Assembly: GCA_943788825.1 (NCBI GenBank)
Contig: CALSRT010000001.1
Coordinates: 1-64,000, forward strand
DNA: 64,000 nucleotides
Direction: 5' to 3'
Source of the DNA: UBA4582 sp002389265
GTDB taxonomy: Bacteria > Pseudomonadota > Gammaproteobacteria > Pseudomonadales > Azotimanducaceae
The position numbers and the translations under genes were made by a program. The first letter of the stretch is position 1; each line of letters opens with the position of its first letter. Of this stretch, positions 25,805 through 35,136 are shown piece by piece. The notes under the pieces were generated by a model. That model ran no database searches and was not told the origin of the DNA. It saw nothing but the letters and a program-made list of their open reading frames with translations.

Positions 25805-26503
25805 ATGCCGCCGCTGATTCGAGTGACGGGTCTGAGTAAGGTTTACGGTGCCGGCCAGTCGAGGCTATGGGCTCTGAATCATGTGGATCTGGAAATTCAG
25901 TCTGGCGAATTTGTCGCGATTATGGGGCCAAGCGGTTCGGGAAAATCCACCTTTATGAATATTATTGGCTGTCTCGATGTGCCGACCCAGGGCGCATATC
26001 AGTTCAATGGTGTTGAAGTGACGGGCCTTGACCATGATCGGTTGGCCATCCTGAGACGGCACTATATTGGCTTCGTGTTCCAGGGATTTAACCTGTTAGC
26101 GCGAACCACAGCACTGGAAAATGTTGAGTTACCATTGATTTATCGTCGAGTCGACCGGGGTGCTCGGCGACAACTCGCCCACGAGGCACTGCAGACTGTA
26201 AAACTCGAACAATGGGTTGATCACACAGCGAATGAACTGTCGGTGGGTCAGCAACAGCGTGTCGCCATTGCCCGTGCGATAGTCACGCGCCCGACCCTGT
26301 TGCTGGCAGATGAGCCCACTGGGAATCTTGATTCCCATACCAGTCAGGAGATCATGGCGCTGATTGAGGCGCTGAACCGGGAGCAAGGGATTACTGTCGT
26401 GATGGTCACTCATGATCCGCTGGTCGCCGCCATAGCCCACCGTACGGTTTATTTTGTCGATGGCCACGTGACGTCTGACCAGCACCAATCAGAGTCAGCC
26501 TGA
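25805..26503 (+). CDS. MacB/LolD-type ABC transporter ATPase
   Basis: A 232-residue ATPase. Walker A is G-P-S-G-S-G-K-S-T, the signature is L-S-V-G-Q-Q-Q-R-V-A (a variant of LSGGQ with Val-Gly), and Walker B is L-L-L-A-D-E-P-T-G-N-L-D. The switch His is in V-T-H-D. The ATG at 25805 starts one base after the adaptor's stop, and the stop overlaps the permease start by one base, so translation of all three is coupled. Confidence 0.95.
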   Translation: MPPLIRVTGLSKVYGAGQSRLWALNHVDLEIQSGEFVAIMGPSGSGKSTFMNIIGCLDVPTQGAYQFNGVEVTGLDHDRLAILRRHYIGFVFQGFNLLARTTALENVELPLIYRRVDRGARRQLAHEALQTVKLEQWVDHTANELSVGQQQRVAIARAIVTRPTLLLADEPTGNLDSHTSQEIMALIEALNREQGITVVMVTHDPLVAAIAHRTVYFVDGHVTSDQHQSESA

Positions 26504-27711
26504 TGCTTTGGAATGCGCTTGGGTTGGCATTGCAGGAGATTCGAAGAAATGCGCTGCGGTCTTTTCTCACCATGCTTGGTATTGTTATTGGCGTAGCTGC
26601 GGTTGTAACGATGATCACCGTCGGTGACGGTGCGACTATGCAGGTCAGTCAGCAGATTCAGAGTCTTGGCAGCAACCTGGTGATGATAGTGCCGTCCAGA
26701 CGAATGGGTCCTGTTCATGGCGGGGTCGGTGCGCCAGCTTTTCGGCGCGCCGATATTGAGGCAATTCGACGCGATATCGATGGCTTGAAGGCCGCGGCAC
26801 CGCTGGCGAGCTCGAGCCTGACCGCAGTCGTTGGTAATGGCAATTGGCTGAGCGCAGTCACAGGCACAGACAACGCCTTCTTCACAGTGCGCGAGTGGCC
26901 AATCAATGCGGGTCGACGCTTCTCTAGCACCGAGTTGGTATCCGGCAGTGCCGTGTGTATTGTCGGCGCGACAGTTCAACGTGAATTGTTTGGCGATGAG
27001 CCGGCGCTGGGTGCTCGCCTGCGTCTGGGCAAGATGGCATGTCGAGTCATTGGCTTGCTTGCCGCCAAAGGCCAGTCAGCGATGGGCAGTGATCAGGACA
27101 ATCTGATTCTGATGCCTATTCGAACCTTTCAGCGCCGCATCAGTGGTAACCAGGATATTGGCCTGATCCAGGTCTCTGCCAACAGTGGCGATTCGGTGGC
27201 TGCGCTGCAGGTTAGTTTGGAGGCCCTGTTGCGCGAGCGCCGGCATATCGCTGTCAATGAAGATGATAATTTTACAATGATGAGTACTCGGGAGATAGGC
27301 GAAACCCTTGCCGGCACCCTGACAATTTTGACAGCTCTACTGGGTACCGTCGCTGCCGTCAGCTTGCTGGTAGGTGGAATCGGTATCATGAACATCATGT
27401 TGGTTTCAGTGACGGAGCGGACCCGGGAAATTGGAATTCGACTGGCGATCGGCGCTCTGATGCGCGATGTATTGTTACAGTTTCTGGTTGAGGCGGTTGT
27501 CCTGTCGGCGATTGGTGGCCTGCTGGGTATTGCCCTCGCAATCCTGGCAACACTGGCTATCACCGATATGATCGGGGTGCCGTTTGTGCTGAACCTGGGC
27601 ATTATTCTGCTCGGGTTCAGCTTCGCGACAGTCATCGGCGTCGTGTTCGGCTATTTTCCTGCCCGTCGGGCCGCTCACATGGCGCCAATTGAGGCGCTAC
27701 GCCACGAGTAG
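26503..27711 (+). CDS. MacB-type ABC transporter permease (FtsX family)
   Basis: A 402-residue permease with one N-terminal membrane helix (about 20–42), a large periplasmic MacB-PCD domain (about 45–270) and three C-terminal helices. The V-G-G-I-G-I-M-N-I-M-L-V-S-V-T-E-R-T-R-E-I-G-I-R motif of MacB permeases lies between. The start overlaps the ATPase stop (TGATG). It ends 7 bases before the end of the convergent carboxylase gene. Confidence 0.95.
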   Translation: MLWNALGLALQEIRRNALRSFLTMLGIVIGVAAVVTMITVGDGATMQVSQQIQSLGSNLVMIVPSRRMGPVHGGVGAPAFRRADIEAIRRDIDGLKAAAPLASSSLTAVVGNGNWLSAVTGTDNAFFTVREWPINAGRRFSSTELVSGSAVCIVGATVQRELFGDEPALGARLRLGKMACRVIGLLAAKGQSAMGSDQDNLILMPIRTFQRRISGNQDIGLIQVSANSGDSVAALQVSLEALLRERRHIAVNEDDNFTMMSTREIGETLAGTLTILTALLGTVAAVSLLVGGIGIMNIMLVSVTERTREIGIRLAIGALMRDVLLQFLVEAVVLSAIGGLLGIALAILATLAITDMIGVPFVLNLGIILLGFSFATVIGVVFGYFPARRAAHMAPIEALRHE

Positions 27712-27718
27712 TTCTGAG

Positions 27719-30700
27719 CTACCAGGTGTCGATAAACGGTCGCTTCTTGCCATGGCGGGGAACAACCGCGGGCGTTGACTTCAAGCCGGCCAGGATCCAC
27801 TGCCGTGACTCAACGGGATCGATCACATCGTCAATCTCAAAGGCGGTAGCGTAATTCACCGCTTTACCATGTTGGTACATAGAGGCAACCCGAGTCTCAA
27901 ACGCCGCAGCGCGCTCTTCGGGATCCTCAATGGCCTCGAGCTCCTTGCGATAACCGAGTTTCACCGCGCCTTCCAGGCCCATGCCGCCGAATTCACCGGT
28001 CGGCCAGGTCACCGTAAAGATCGAAGCTTTGAATCCGCCGCCTGCCATTGCCTGGGCGCCAAGCCCATAGCCTTTACGTAAGACAATCGTAAATAACGGC
28101 ACTGTGATACTCGAACCCGTGACAAACATGCGCGCAGCGTGGCGCACCAGCGCGGTTTTTTCAGCTTCCGGTCCGACCATGATGCCCGGTGTGTCGCATA
28201 GGCTCAGGATCGGAATATCGAAGGCATCACACAATTGCATGAATCGTGCAGCTTTATCGGCCCCATGACTATCAATGGCACCGGATAAGAAGGCTGGGTT
28301 GTTGGCGATAATGCCGATGGGGCGACCTTCAATGCGAGCCAACACGGTAATCATACCCAGGCCGAAGCCGGCGCGAAGTTCCAGCACTGAGTCTACATCA
28401 GCGAGGGTTTCAATCAGCTGGCGGATGTCATAAATGCGCAGACGGTTTTCGGGAATAATGGCGCGCAGTGAGCGCTGATCATGGCGTTCCCATTGATCAA
28501 CTCGACCTTGGAAGTAAGACAAGTATTTTTTTGCAACAACCATAGCCTCGGCTTCATCTTCTACGACGATATCAACGACACCATTGCTGACCTGCACGGA
28601 CATGGGGCCGACTTCGTCGGGCGTAAAAATACCCAGGCCGCCGCCCTCAATCATGGCGGGTCCACCCATGCCGATATTGGAGTCCTTGGTGGCAATCACC
28701 ACATCACTTGCACCTAGCAGTGCGGCGTTGCCGGCAAAACATCTGCCAGTCGTAATGCCAATTCGAGGCACCAGTCCACTGAGTTTGCCGTACAGAGCAA
28801 ATGCCAGGCAGTCGAGTCCGGCGATGCCCAGGCCGTCGGTGTCGCCGGGACGACCACCACCGCCCTCGGCGATCAGAATAATCGGTAGCTTCAGGGTTTC
28901 GGCCAGTTCAAACATCCGGTCTTTCTTGCGGTGATTTTGTCCGCCTTGAGTGCCGGCCAGCACCATATAGTCGTAACTCATGAGGATGCACTGAGTTTCC
29001 TGGGTTGGAAACAAGTCGCCATTCACGCTGCCAATGCCGGTGACCATGCCGTCGGCGGGCGTATTGCGCATCAGGTCATCGACCTTACGGCGGCGCCGCT
29101 GGGCTGCAATGGTCAGTGCCCCATATTCAACAAAGGTATTCGGGTCATAGAGATCTTTGAGGTTCTCGCGAACCGTGCGATGGCCTGTGCCATGGCGTTT
29201 AGCAACCGCTTCAGGTCGGGCGCTATCCAGGCCTAGAGCGTGGCGCGCATTCGCCTCGGCAAGGTCCGGCCGTATATGATCAGGGTCAAGCGCGACGGCA
29301 ATCTCAGCTTCGGCATTAACCACATCGCCCGGTTCGATGAACAGAAGCTGGTGACCATCAAATACCGCATCGCCTTCACTGCAAGCTAACAGTTTAATCG
29401 TGCCGCTGATGGGCGCGGTAATAACATGCTCCATTTTCATCGCTTCCATGATGGCAAGCTGCTGCCCGACATAGACGGTTGATCCCTGCTCGACGCTGAG
29501 CTCGATCACGGTACCCTGCAGTGGCGCATTCACAGCGGTGCTGCCTGCGGGTCCTTGACTCTGCAGTGCTGTGTTTTCCGTAGGTGTTCCTGGGGTAGCT
29601 TTGCCGTGATTCAGCACAGCTAACGGATCCCTGCTGGTGAGCTTTGAGCCTGCCAGTGTGTGACTGTCGGCAGATTCGACAGAAGCAGCGCTAGTGGAAT
29701 GGGTAGAGCTAAAGTACAGCGCCTCATGCTCCGTCTGAGTGGCCAGTGCTGGTAGGTTTTCATCGACGAACCGAGTATAAATATCGTTGGTCTTGAACGC
29801 CTCGGATTGAACTAGGTTCATTAAAAAGGGAATGTTGGTGTCAAAACCCTCTATGCGAAATTCAGTCAGGGCACGATAAGTCTTGCGAGCGCAGTCAACA
29901 AATTCAGGGCTGCTTGAGTGGACGATTAGTTTCGCTAGCAATGAATCAAATCGGGTGGAGGTCTGGTAGCCGGCGTAGCCAAATGAGTCGACTCGAATCC
30001 CAGGGCCGGTGGGTGGTTCGAACACCGCCAAGGTGCCGCCAGTGGGTTTGAAGCGTGGACTCGCTGGTGTCTTTAATGACAGGGATTCCATGTTGATGCG
30101 GGCCTGAATTGCAAAACCCCGAGGTAGGGGGCGGTCGCTGTCGAGCAGTCCCAGGGTAGCAAGGGTTTCGCCGTTGGCCAGGTGCAATTGGGTCTGTACC
30201 AAGTCGATGCCGGTTACCGCTTCGGTCACAGTATGTTCGACCTGCAAGCGCGGATTGGCTTCGATAAAGTAGAATTGGCTCGGATTATCTCGGTCCAGCA
30301 GAAACTCGAAGGTGCCCAAGCTCAGGTACTGTGCACTAGCGGCCATGGTCATGGCCGCATCGATGAGCGACTGACGCAGGATGGGATCAAGGCCTGGAGC
30401 GGGGGCCAACTCGATGACTTTCTGATGATTGCGCTGAGTACTGCATTCCCGCTCCCACAGATGGCAGATATTTTCGCCATCGCCGATGATCTGAATTTCG
30501 ATATGGCGGGCGCGGGGAACCAGCTGCTCGACGTAAACGCTAGCGTCACCAAATGCAGCTTTGGCTTCGCTTTGACAGCGCTCTAAAAGCTTTGGCAGTT
30601 GCTCAATGGTCTCGACGATGCGCATCCCTCGACCACCGCCGCCGGCTCGCGCCTTGATTAACATCTGTGCGCCAGGAGGTAACTGTTGGAAAAATGCTTG

Positions 30701-31126
30701 GGCAGCCGCGAGATCCGTGTCGCCATTGGTGCCTTTGATGATAGGGACGCCGCAGGACTCTGCGAGCAGGCGGGCCTGGGACTTGTCACCAAATAAGCTC
30801 AGCTGCGCTGGGGTAGGCCCGACGAAGGAAATTTTGTGTTCGCCACACAAGCGGGCAAAGTCGGCGTTCTCACTGAGAAATCCGTAGCCTGGATGAATTC
30901 CGTCACACTGATGTTTGATGGCCGTCTGGATAATCTGCGGGCCATCCAGATAGGCTGCAGCACCAGTACCTTCAAGCACAACAGGGGTATCAACTCGGCG
31001 ATTATGTAGCGCGGCTTGATCGTCCTGAGAACAGATACCGACGGTCTCAATGCCCATGTCGCTGGCGGCTCGGGCGATACGAATAGCGATTTCGCCACGG
31101 TTAGCGATCAGTAATTTTTTTATCAT
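27719..31126 (-). CDS. single-chain biotin-dependent acyl-CoA carboxylase
   Basis: A 1135-residue multi-domain enzyme. An N-terminal biotin carboxylase occupies about 1–450, opening K-K-L-L-I-A-N-R-G-E-I-A with the Gly-rich ATP loop A-G-G-G-G-R-G-M. A linker leads to the biotinyl domain with the biotin lysine K564 in E-A-M-K-M. The C-terminal part (about 625–1135) holds both carboxyltransferase halves, with E-G-G-G-G-R-P-G-D-T and A-G-G-G-F. This arrangement matches the single-chain long-chain acyl-CoA carboxylases. The substrate (acetyl-, propionyl- or longer acyl-CoA) cannot be read. It is often misnamed carbamoyl-phosphate synthase. Confidence 0.9.
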   Translation of the reverse strand: MIKKLLIANRGEIAIRIARAASDMGIETVGICSQDDQAALHNRRVDTPVVLEGTGAAAYLDGPQIIQTAIKHQCDGIHPGYGFLSENADFARLCGEHKISFVGPTPAQLSLFGDKSQARLLAESCGVPIIKGTNGDTDLAAAQAFFQQLPPGAQMLIKARAGGGGRGMRIVETIEQLPKLLERCQSEAKAAFGDASVYVEQLVPRARHIEIQIIGDGENICHLWERECSTQRNHQKVIELAPAPGLDPILRQSLIDAAMTMAASAQYLSLGTFEFLLDRDNPSQFYFIEANPRLQVEHTVTEAVTGIDLVQTQLHLANGETLATLGLLDSDRPLPRGFAIQARINMESLSLKTPASPRFKPTGGTLAVFEPPTGPGIRVDSFGYAGYQTSTRFDSLLAKLIVHSSSPEFVDCARKTYRALTEFRIEGFDTNIPFLMNLVQSEAFKTNDIYTRFVDENLPALATQTEHEALYFSSTHSTSAASVESADSHTLAGSKLTSRDPLAVLNHGKATPGTPTENTALQSQGPAGSTAVNAPLQGTVIELSVEQGSTVYVGQQLAIMEAMKMEHVITAPISGTIKLLACSEGDAVFDGHQLLFIEPGDVVNAEAEIAVALDPDHIRPDLAEANARHALGLDSARPEAVAKRHGTGHRTVRENLKDLYDPNTFVEYGALTIAAQRRRRKVDDLMRNTPADGMVTGIGSVNGDLFPTQETQCILMSYDYMVLAGTQGGQNHRKKDRMFELAETLKLPIILIAEGGGGRPGDTDGLGIAGLDCLAFALYGKLSGLVPRIGITTGRCFAGNAALLGASDVVIATKDSNIGMGGPAMIEGGGLGIFTPDEVGPMSVQVSNGVVDIVVEDEAEAMVVAKKYLSYFQGRVDQWERHDQRSLRAIIPENRLRIYDIRQLIETLADVDSVLELRAGFGLGMITVLARIEGRPIGIIANNPAFLSGAIDSHGADKAARFMQLCDAFDIPILSLCDTPGIMVGPEAEKTALVRHAARMFVTGSSITVPLFTIVLRKGYGLGAQAMAGGGFKASIFTVTWPTGEFGGMGLEGAVKLGYRKELEAIEDPEERAAAFETRVASMYQHGKAVNYATAFEIDDVIDPVESRQWILAGLKSTPAVVPRHGKKRPFIDTW

Positions 31127-31346
31127 AGTCAGGTCTCTCTATTGCTGAGCTTCGCGCAGGCCAACTCAACGACGAGATTAGACGCCAGCGAAAGGGCGAG
31201 CGGTCCGTCAAGTGTTAGCCTCGCTACATGCATTGGGTCACGAATGCCGACAAACAGGTTGGAGAATATACCATTATTATCCGGGCAGTGAAGAAACCCT
31301 GAAATCTGGCTATGATGAGCTTCGATTTAAAAAAATCTGAGGCAAT

Positions 31347-32273
31347 ATGGCAATTTCCTATTTAAACGGCTCCTGGCAGTCCATCGAAGAGGCTCGAGTC
31401 CCGGTGCTGGATCGCGGTTTTATGTTTGGTGATGGCATCTATGAGGTGATTCCCGTTTATGCCGGTCGAGTGTTTACCCTCGCGCGCCATCTCCATCGGC
31501 TGAATAACAGTCTGGCGGAAATCAAACTGATCAACCCCATGACTCAAGATGCCTGGTCCCATCTGATTGAAGAGGCAGTGGGGCGTAGTGGCGAGACCAA
31601 CGCCTTTGTCTATATCCAGGTGACTCGGGGTGTGGCGTCAGGTCGAGATCATGTCTACCCCAGTGTTACCCCGACCGTATTGGTGATGGTTTATGCCGCG
31701 CCGATTCTCGAAAGAGCCGTCATTCGGCCCTATTCGTTGGTGACTCTGGAGGATTTTCGATGGTCCCGAGGTCACATCAAGACGGTCAGTTTGATTGCCG
31801 CCGGGATGCTTAAAAACGAGGCAATTAGCCAGGGGGCTGATGATGCTGTGTTGATGCGCGACGGTCTGGCGATGGAAGCCACCGCCTCCAACATCTTTAT
31901 CGTCAAAGATGGCATCATTATCACGCCGCCGAAGTCCCATCATCTGTTGCATGGGATCACCCGCGATGTTGTCGTTGAGTTGGCGCGGACGCACCATTTG
32001 GCGCTGGAAGAGCGAGATATCAGCGCCGCAGAACTGGCAGCAGCGGATGAAATACTCATCACCAGTTCGGGTCATGAGGTCTGGCCAGTAGGTACCCTCG
32101 ACGGCAACACGATTGGCAATGGAGCACCGGGGTTAATGTGGAAAACCCTGGATGGTTTGTTCCAGGGTTTTAAGCGGCTGCAGCAGCAACAGCAACAGCA
32201 ACAACAAAATAATAAGCCGATCTCGCGACTCAGCTCGTTTAGCGACCAGGGTTCAGCCAGACTCTGCTGTTAG
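31347..32273 (+). CDS. dat: D-amino-acid / branched-chain class IV aminotransferase with poly-Q tail
   Basis: A 308-residue PLP enzyme of fold type IV. The PLP lysine is K145 in H-I-K-T. The N-terminal Y-L-N-G-S-W and D-R-G-F-M-F-G-D-G-I-Y-E motifs, and M-E-A-T-A-S-N-I-F-I, match D-alanine aminotransferase-like proteins, which supply D-Glu or D-Ala. Specificity is uncertain. The family normally ends at about residue 280; here nine glutamines (279–287), two Asn and an S/R-rich tail follow, encoded by a CAG/CAA repeat. The stop overlaps the stop of the opposite gene by 3 bases. Confidence 0.9.
   Translation: MAISYLNGSWQSIEEARVPVLDRGFMFGDGIYEVIPVYAGRVFTLARHLHRLNNSLAEIKLINPMTQDAWSHLIEEAVGRSGETNAFVYIQVTRGVASGRDHVYPSVTPTVLVMVYAAPILERAVIRPYSLVTLEDFRWSRGHIKTVSLIAAGMLKNEAISQGADDAVLMRDGLAMEATASNIFIVKDGIIITPPKSHHLLHGITRDVVVELARTHHLALEERDISAAELAAADEILITSSGHEVWPVGTLDGNTIGNGAPGLMWKTLDGLFQGFKRLQQQQQQQQQNNKPISRLSSFSDQGSARLCC
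32181..32213 (+). repeat. CAG/CAA trinucleotide run (poly-Gln)
   Basis: Nine glutamine codons (mixed CAG and CAA) are followed by AAT AAT. The run lies at the 3' end of the aminotransferase gene. Confidence 0.9.
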
Positions 32274-33901
32274 TCGCTGGCCTTGAGTTGGTACAACTTC
32301 CGGCTGGTCTCGCTGGGGGCATAGATCGTGCCACTGGCGTTCACTGCGATACCGTTGAAAATCATAGAGGGTGGCTGCGCGCTGCTGGGTGCAGGATTGC
32401 CTGCTGGAATGGTTCCCAGCAGCGTCTGGGCGCCATCCAGACTCACCTGTTTGATTTGCCCTGTGGCACCTTCGATGATCACAAAATCATTGCCTCTGGC
32501 GGCAATGCCTTCCGGTGTTGTCAGCCCACTGACCACAAGCTTTGGCGCCGTCAGTAGTTCGCCGGCTTCGCCGAGTTGATAGATGCTGCCTGACTCGCGA
32601 TCTGTGACGTACAGCCCATCCTGAAGAATGGCCAGCCCCGTCGGTGCTGGCAGATCGAATAGACTCGTGACGCCATCTGTGCCTAAAGCGATGACTCTGC
32701 TAGTACCGTGCTCTGTCGCTAGCAATTGGCCTGCGTAACGAATGGCGGCCACGGGTGCCTTGAGATTGCTGTAGCGCTCGAGAATCTCGCCGGAAGCAGG
32801 GTTCCAGACGCGCACATCGTTATCTACCCAGGAAACCAGAATGAGGTTGCTGCCATCGGCGGCGAGATTCAAAGCGCCGCCAACTTTGCCGACGCCGAGG
32901 ACATTGCGATTGACCCGGGTCTCGACGCCAGTGGCGGGATCAAAGAAGCGGATGGCGTGTAAGTCAGCGACGACAATCTGCCCGTCGAGCAGGGCGACAC
33001 CGCCAGGGTGGGACATGCCGCCAGGCTGGATCGTTGTCAGGGAACCGTCAGGCTCGACACGCTTGATAAAGCCGTCGACAAAACTGGAGACATAAAGTCG
33101 ATCGTTCTGATCAAAGGCGAAATTGTCGAGGCCTGGTGTCAAGGTGGCGATCAATGTGCGCACTTGGGCTATTTGCTTGTAAACCTCACCAGTGCCGGTA
33201 TCCAGAACAAAGAGTTCTCCTTGGCTGCTAAACTTGACGGCAGCCGGTGTTTTATAGCCAGCGGCTTCAAGCCGCATCTCGCGGGTGTCGACATCGAAAC
33301 TGACAATTTCGCCGGTGAACCATCGGGGCCCATAGAGCCGACCGTCGGGGCCCCAGTCCATGCCATTTAAGCCACAATTAGGACCCAAATCGTCACTGAT
33401 GCTGCGCGGTGCTATGACGCCTTTCGGGTCCACTTCGAACAAGCCAGTCCCAAAAAAACATTGGGCGACAAACAGGCGACCATCGTCTGAGAACGTGATC
33501 GGATTGACACCTGCGCCGAGATTGGCTGCCTGGATAAGCTCGCCGTTTGGGGTCAGGCCAGCAACCTCGCCGGTGAGAATGGAGGTCCAGTAAAAGCTGC
33601 CGTCTGGTGCAAAGTCGATATCGTCAGGGCCCGAGACGCCATCGCTGGCGCCCAGCTGGCGCAAAATTGCACCGCTGTCAGGATCCATAATGGTGATGTT
33701 TGAGCCGATCACAGATGCTGCATAAAGTTGATTGTCTGGAGAGAAAATAATGCCATTAGCGCCAGCGATATTAGCGCCGGTGGCGAGCACTGTGAGTGTT
33801 GAGGGTGCTGAGGGTGCTGAGGGTGCTGGCGGATCCTGAGTAGCGCCACAACCAATCGTTGCCAGTACAACCGCCAGGGGGCCCAAGTGTTTTATTCTCA
33901 T
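32270..33901 (-). CDS. beta-propeller lipoprotein (SMP-30/NHL-like)
   Basis: A 543-residue exported protein. The N-terminal signal ends in a plausible lipobox (A-T-I-G-C19), so it is probably lipid-anchored. A short linker with three A-P-S repeats comes next. The rest is repeated 40–50 residue blades with the pattern D-G-x-L-Y-x-x-x-x-x-G (G-P-D-G-R-L-Y-G-P, F-D-Q-N-D-R-L-Y-V, L-Q-D-G-L-Y-V-T-D), as in NHL or SMP-30/gluconolactonase propellers. A binding or hydrolase role is possible; catalytic metal ligands are not obvious. It converges on the aminotransferase gene. Confidence 0.8.
   Translation of the reverse strand: MRIKHLGPLAVVLATIGCGATQDPPAPSAPSAPSTLTVLATGANIAGANGIIFSPDNQLYAASVIGSNITIMDPDSGAILRQLGASDGVSGPDDIDFAPDGSFYWTSILTGEVAGLTPNGELIQAANLGAGVNPITFSDDGRLFVAQCFFGTGLFEVDPKGVIAPRSISDDLGPNCGLNGMDWGPDGRLYGPRWFTGEIVSFDVDTREMRLEAAGYKTPAAVKFSSQGELFVLDTGTGEVYKQIAQVRTLIATLTPGLDNFAFDQNDRLYVSSFVDGFIKRVEPDGSLTTIQPGGMSHPGGVALLDGQIVVADLHAIRFFDPATGVETRVNRNVLGVGKVGGALNLAADGSNLILVSWVDNDVRVWNPASGEILERYSNLKAPVAAIRYAGQLLATEHGTSRVIALGTDGVTSLFDLPAPTGLAILQDGLYVTDRESGSIYQLGEAGELLTAPKLVVSGLTTPEGIAARGNDFVIIEGATGQIKQVSLDGAQTLLGTIPAGNPAPSSAQPPSMIFNGIAVNASGTIYAPSETSRKLYQLKASD
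33801..33827. repeat. 9-bp tandem repeat within lipoprotein gene
   Basis: GAGGGTGCT occurs three times in tandem, encoding A-P-S repeats on the minus strand just after the lipobox. Confidence 0.9.
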
Positions 33902-33952
33902 CGCAATCTCCGCTGCTGTCTAAGTGGTGGGTACCAAAATCAAGCTTAACTA

Positions 33953-34921
33953 TTATTTCGTGGTTAGTGATTGAATAAAGCTGTCGATCGCCTGAAGCAT
34001 CTTGCCCCGGGGTTTTTCTAGCAAGGCGGCGTGATCGCCGCCGGCCAGTACCACCCACCATTTATCGGCCGTCTTGATGTGGTCGAAAAAGCCGGGCAGG
34101 TTAGCCGGTCCGGCAAGGGGGTCAAATTCGCCTTGCAGGAGTAGCGTCGGTGTTGTGATCAGGTTTGGGTCTAGCTCTGCCCACTCGTGTAAATTTTTGA
34201 AATCCACTCGGTAGGGGTCAGCCAGCAAGGCGGCCGCGACGTAGGCATCGATGGCGGCCTGACTGATCGCACCGGGAACGATGAAGTCACTGGCTGCGTT
34301 CACCGCTGTATTGGCCACGGCGGGCGCCTGAGTCGGGTACTTGAAGTCGGGGTCAATGCTATGCCTGGCCGGATCGAAGGGGTAGCCAAACAGCATAACT
34401 GATTTCACGGCGTTGGGCGCACGCTGAACGACGAGCTGGCTGACCATAGAACCGTAAGACCAGCCATATAAGTGAATGTCGAGCTCGGTTCGAGTCTTGA
34501 TCCAATCAAGCACGCGGGATGCATCACGGGTGGCCTGATCAGGCGTCAGCCAACCGCTTGAGTCGCGTGGGGTCGGACCATAACCGCGGGCGTCCAGCGC
34601 ATAGACGGCATAGCCCAGGGCGTTAAGGCCATCCATAAAAGACAGTGACTCGCCTGGAACTTGCAGATCAAAGTCTGGCACTGAGCTCCAGGTACGCCCG
34701 TGTAGCAGCAGGATAACAGCGGTTGCCTGAGCTGGTGTTTTTTCCCAGACCGTTAGTGGATGGCCATCGGTCATGACGGTATGTTGATGACGGTCAACGG
34801 CGGCTGCGCTGTTTGCCCAAGCCGAGTTGAGCGCACCTGCCAGCAGGGTTAAGATTAGGGTTGCGAGGTGCAGACGGCTGTTAGCAAATGGGTGCTGCCT
34901 GAAGTGTTTTGTGCAAACCAT
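33953..34921 (-). CDS. secreted alpha/beta hydrolase
   Basis: A 322-residue protein with an N-terminal signal peptide (hydrophobic about 17–35, ending A-W-A-N-S-A). The alpha/beta-hydrolase core has the oxyanion strand L-L-H-G-R-T-W and the nucleophile elbow G-W-S-Y-G. The acid is in E-F-D-P-L and the catalytic His in G-D-H-A-A. It is probably a periplasmic esterase or lipase-like enzyme. The substrate is unknown. It lies upstream of the propeller lipoprotein on the same strand, 51 bases away, and could be co-transcribed with it. Confidence 0.85.
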   Translation of the reverse strand: MVCTKHFRQHPFANSRLHLATLILTLLAGALNSAWANSAAAVDRHQHTVMTDGHPLTVWEKTPAQATAVILLLHGRTWSSVPDFDLQVPGESLSFMDGLNALGYAVYALDARGYGPTPRDSSGWLTPDQATRDASRVLDWIKTRTELDIHLYGWSYGSMVSQLVVQRAPNAVKSVMLFGYPFDPARHSIDPDFKYPTQAPAVANTAVNAASDFIVPGAISQAAIDAYVAAALLADPYRVDFKNLHEWAELDPNLITTPTLLLQGEFDPLAGPANLPGFFDHIKTADKWWVVLAGGDHAALLEKPRGKMLQAIDSFIQSLTTK

Positions 34922-34995
34922 GATCTTGAGTCCCTGGGTCGAGCGATGCTAGAGAGTAACACAGCAGAAGGGTGAAGGAAGACGGGGCCAAATAC

Positions 34996-35047
34996 GATTG
35001 ATTCTCATGCGCTTTTGGCGGTTATCAATCGTTTTTACGAATCAATC
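34996..35047. promoter_or_regulatory. GATTGAT inverted-repeat set upstream of rubrerythrin
   Basis: GATTGATTC (34996–35004) and its exact reverse complement GAATCAATC (35039–35047) are 43 bp apart. A third partial copy, ATCAATCG, is at 35024–35031. They lie 90–140 bases before the rubrerythrin start. This spacing fits a regulator binding repeated sites, but no regulator is identified. Confidence 0.45.
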
Positions 35048-35136
35048 CAAATGAAAACATTCATTGGACTCAGGCGCTGTGGCGCTCTATCTTTTACCCT
35101 CCACATCCTACGTGATCAATTTATTGGAGAAGATCT

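Noticed and set aside
27129..27635. 168-residue minus frame opposite the MacB permease
   Set aside because: Its composition (Ser/Arg/Ile runs) is that of an antisense frame; the permease is clear.
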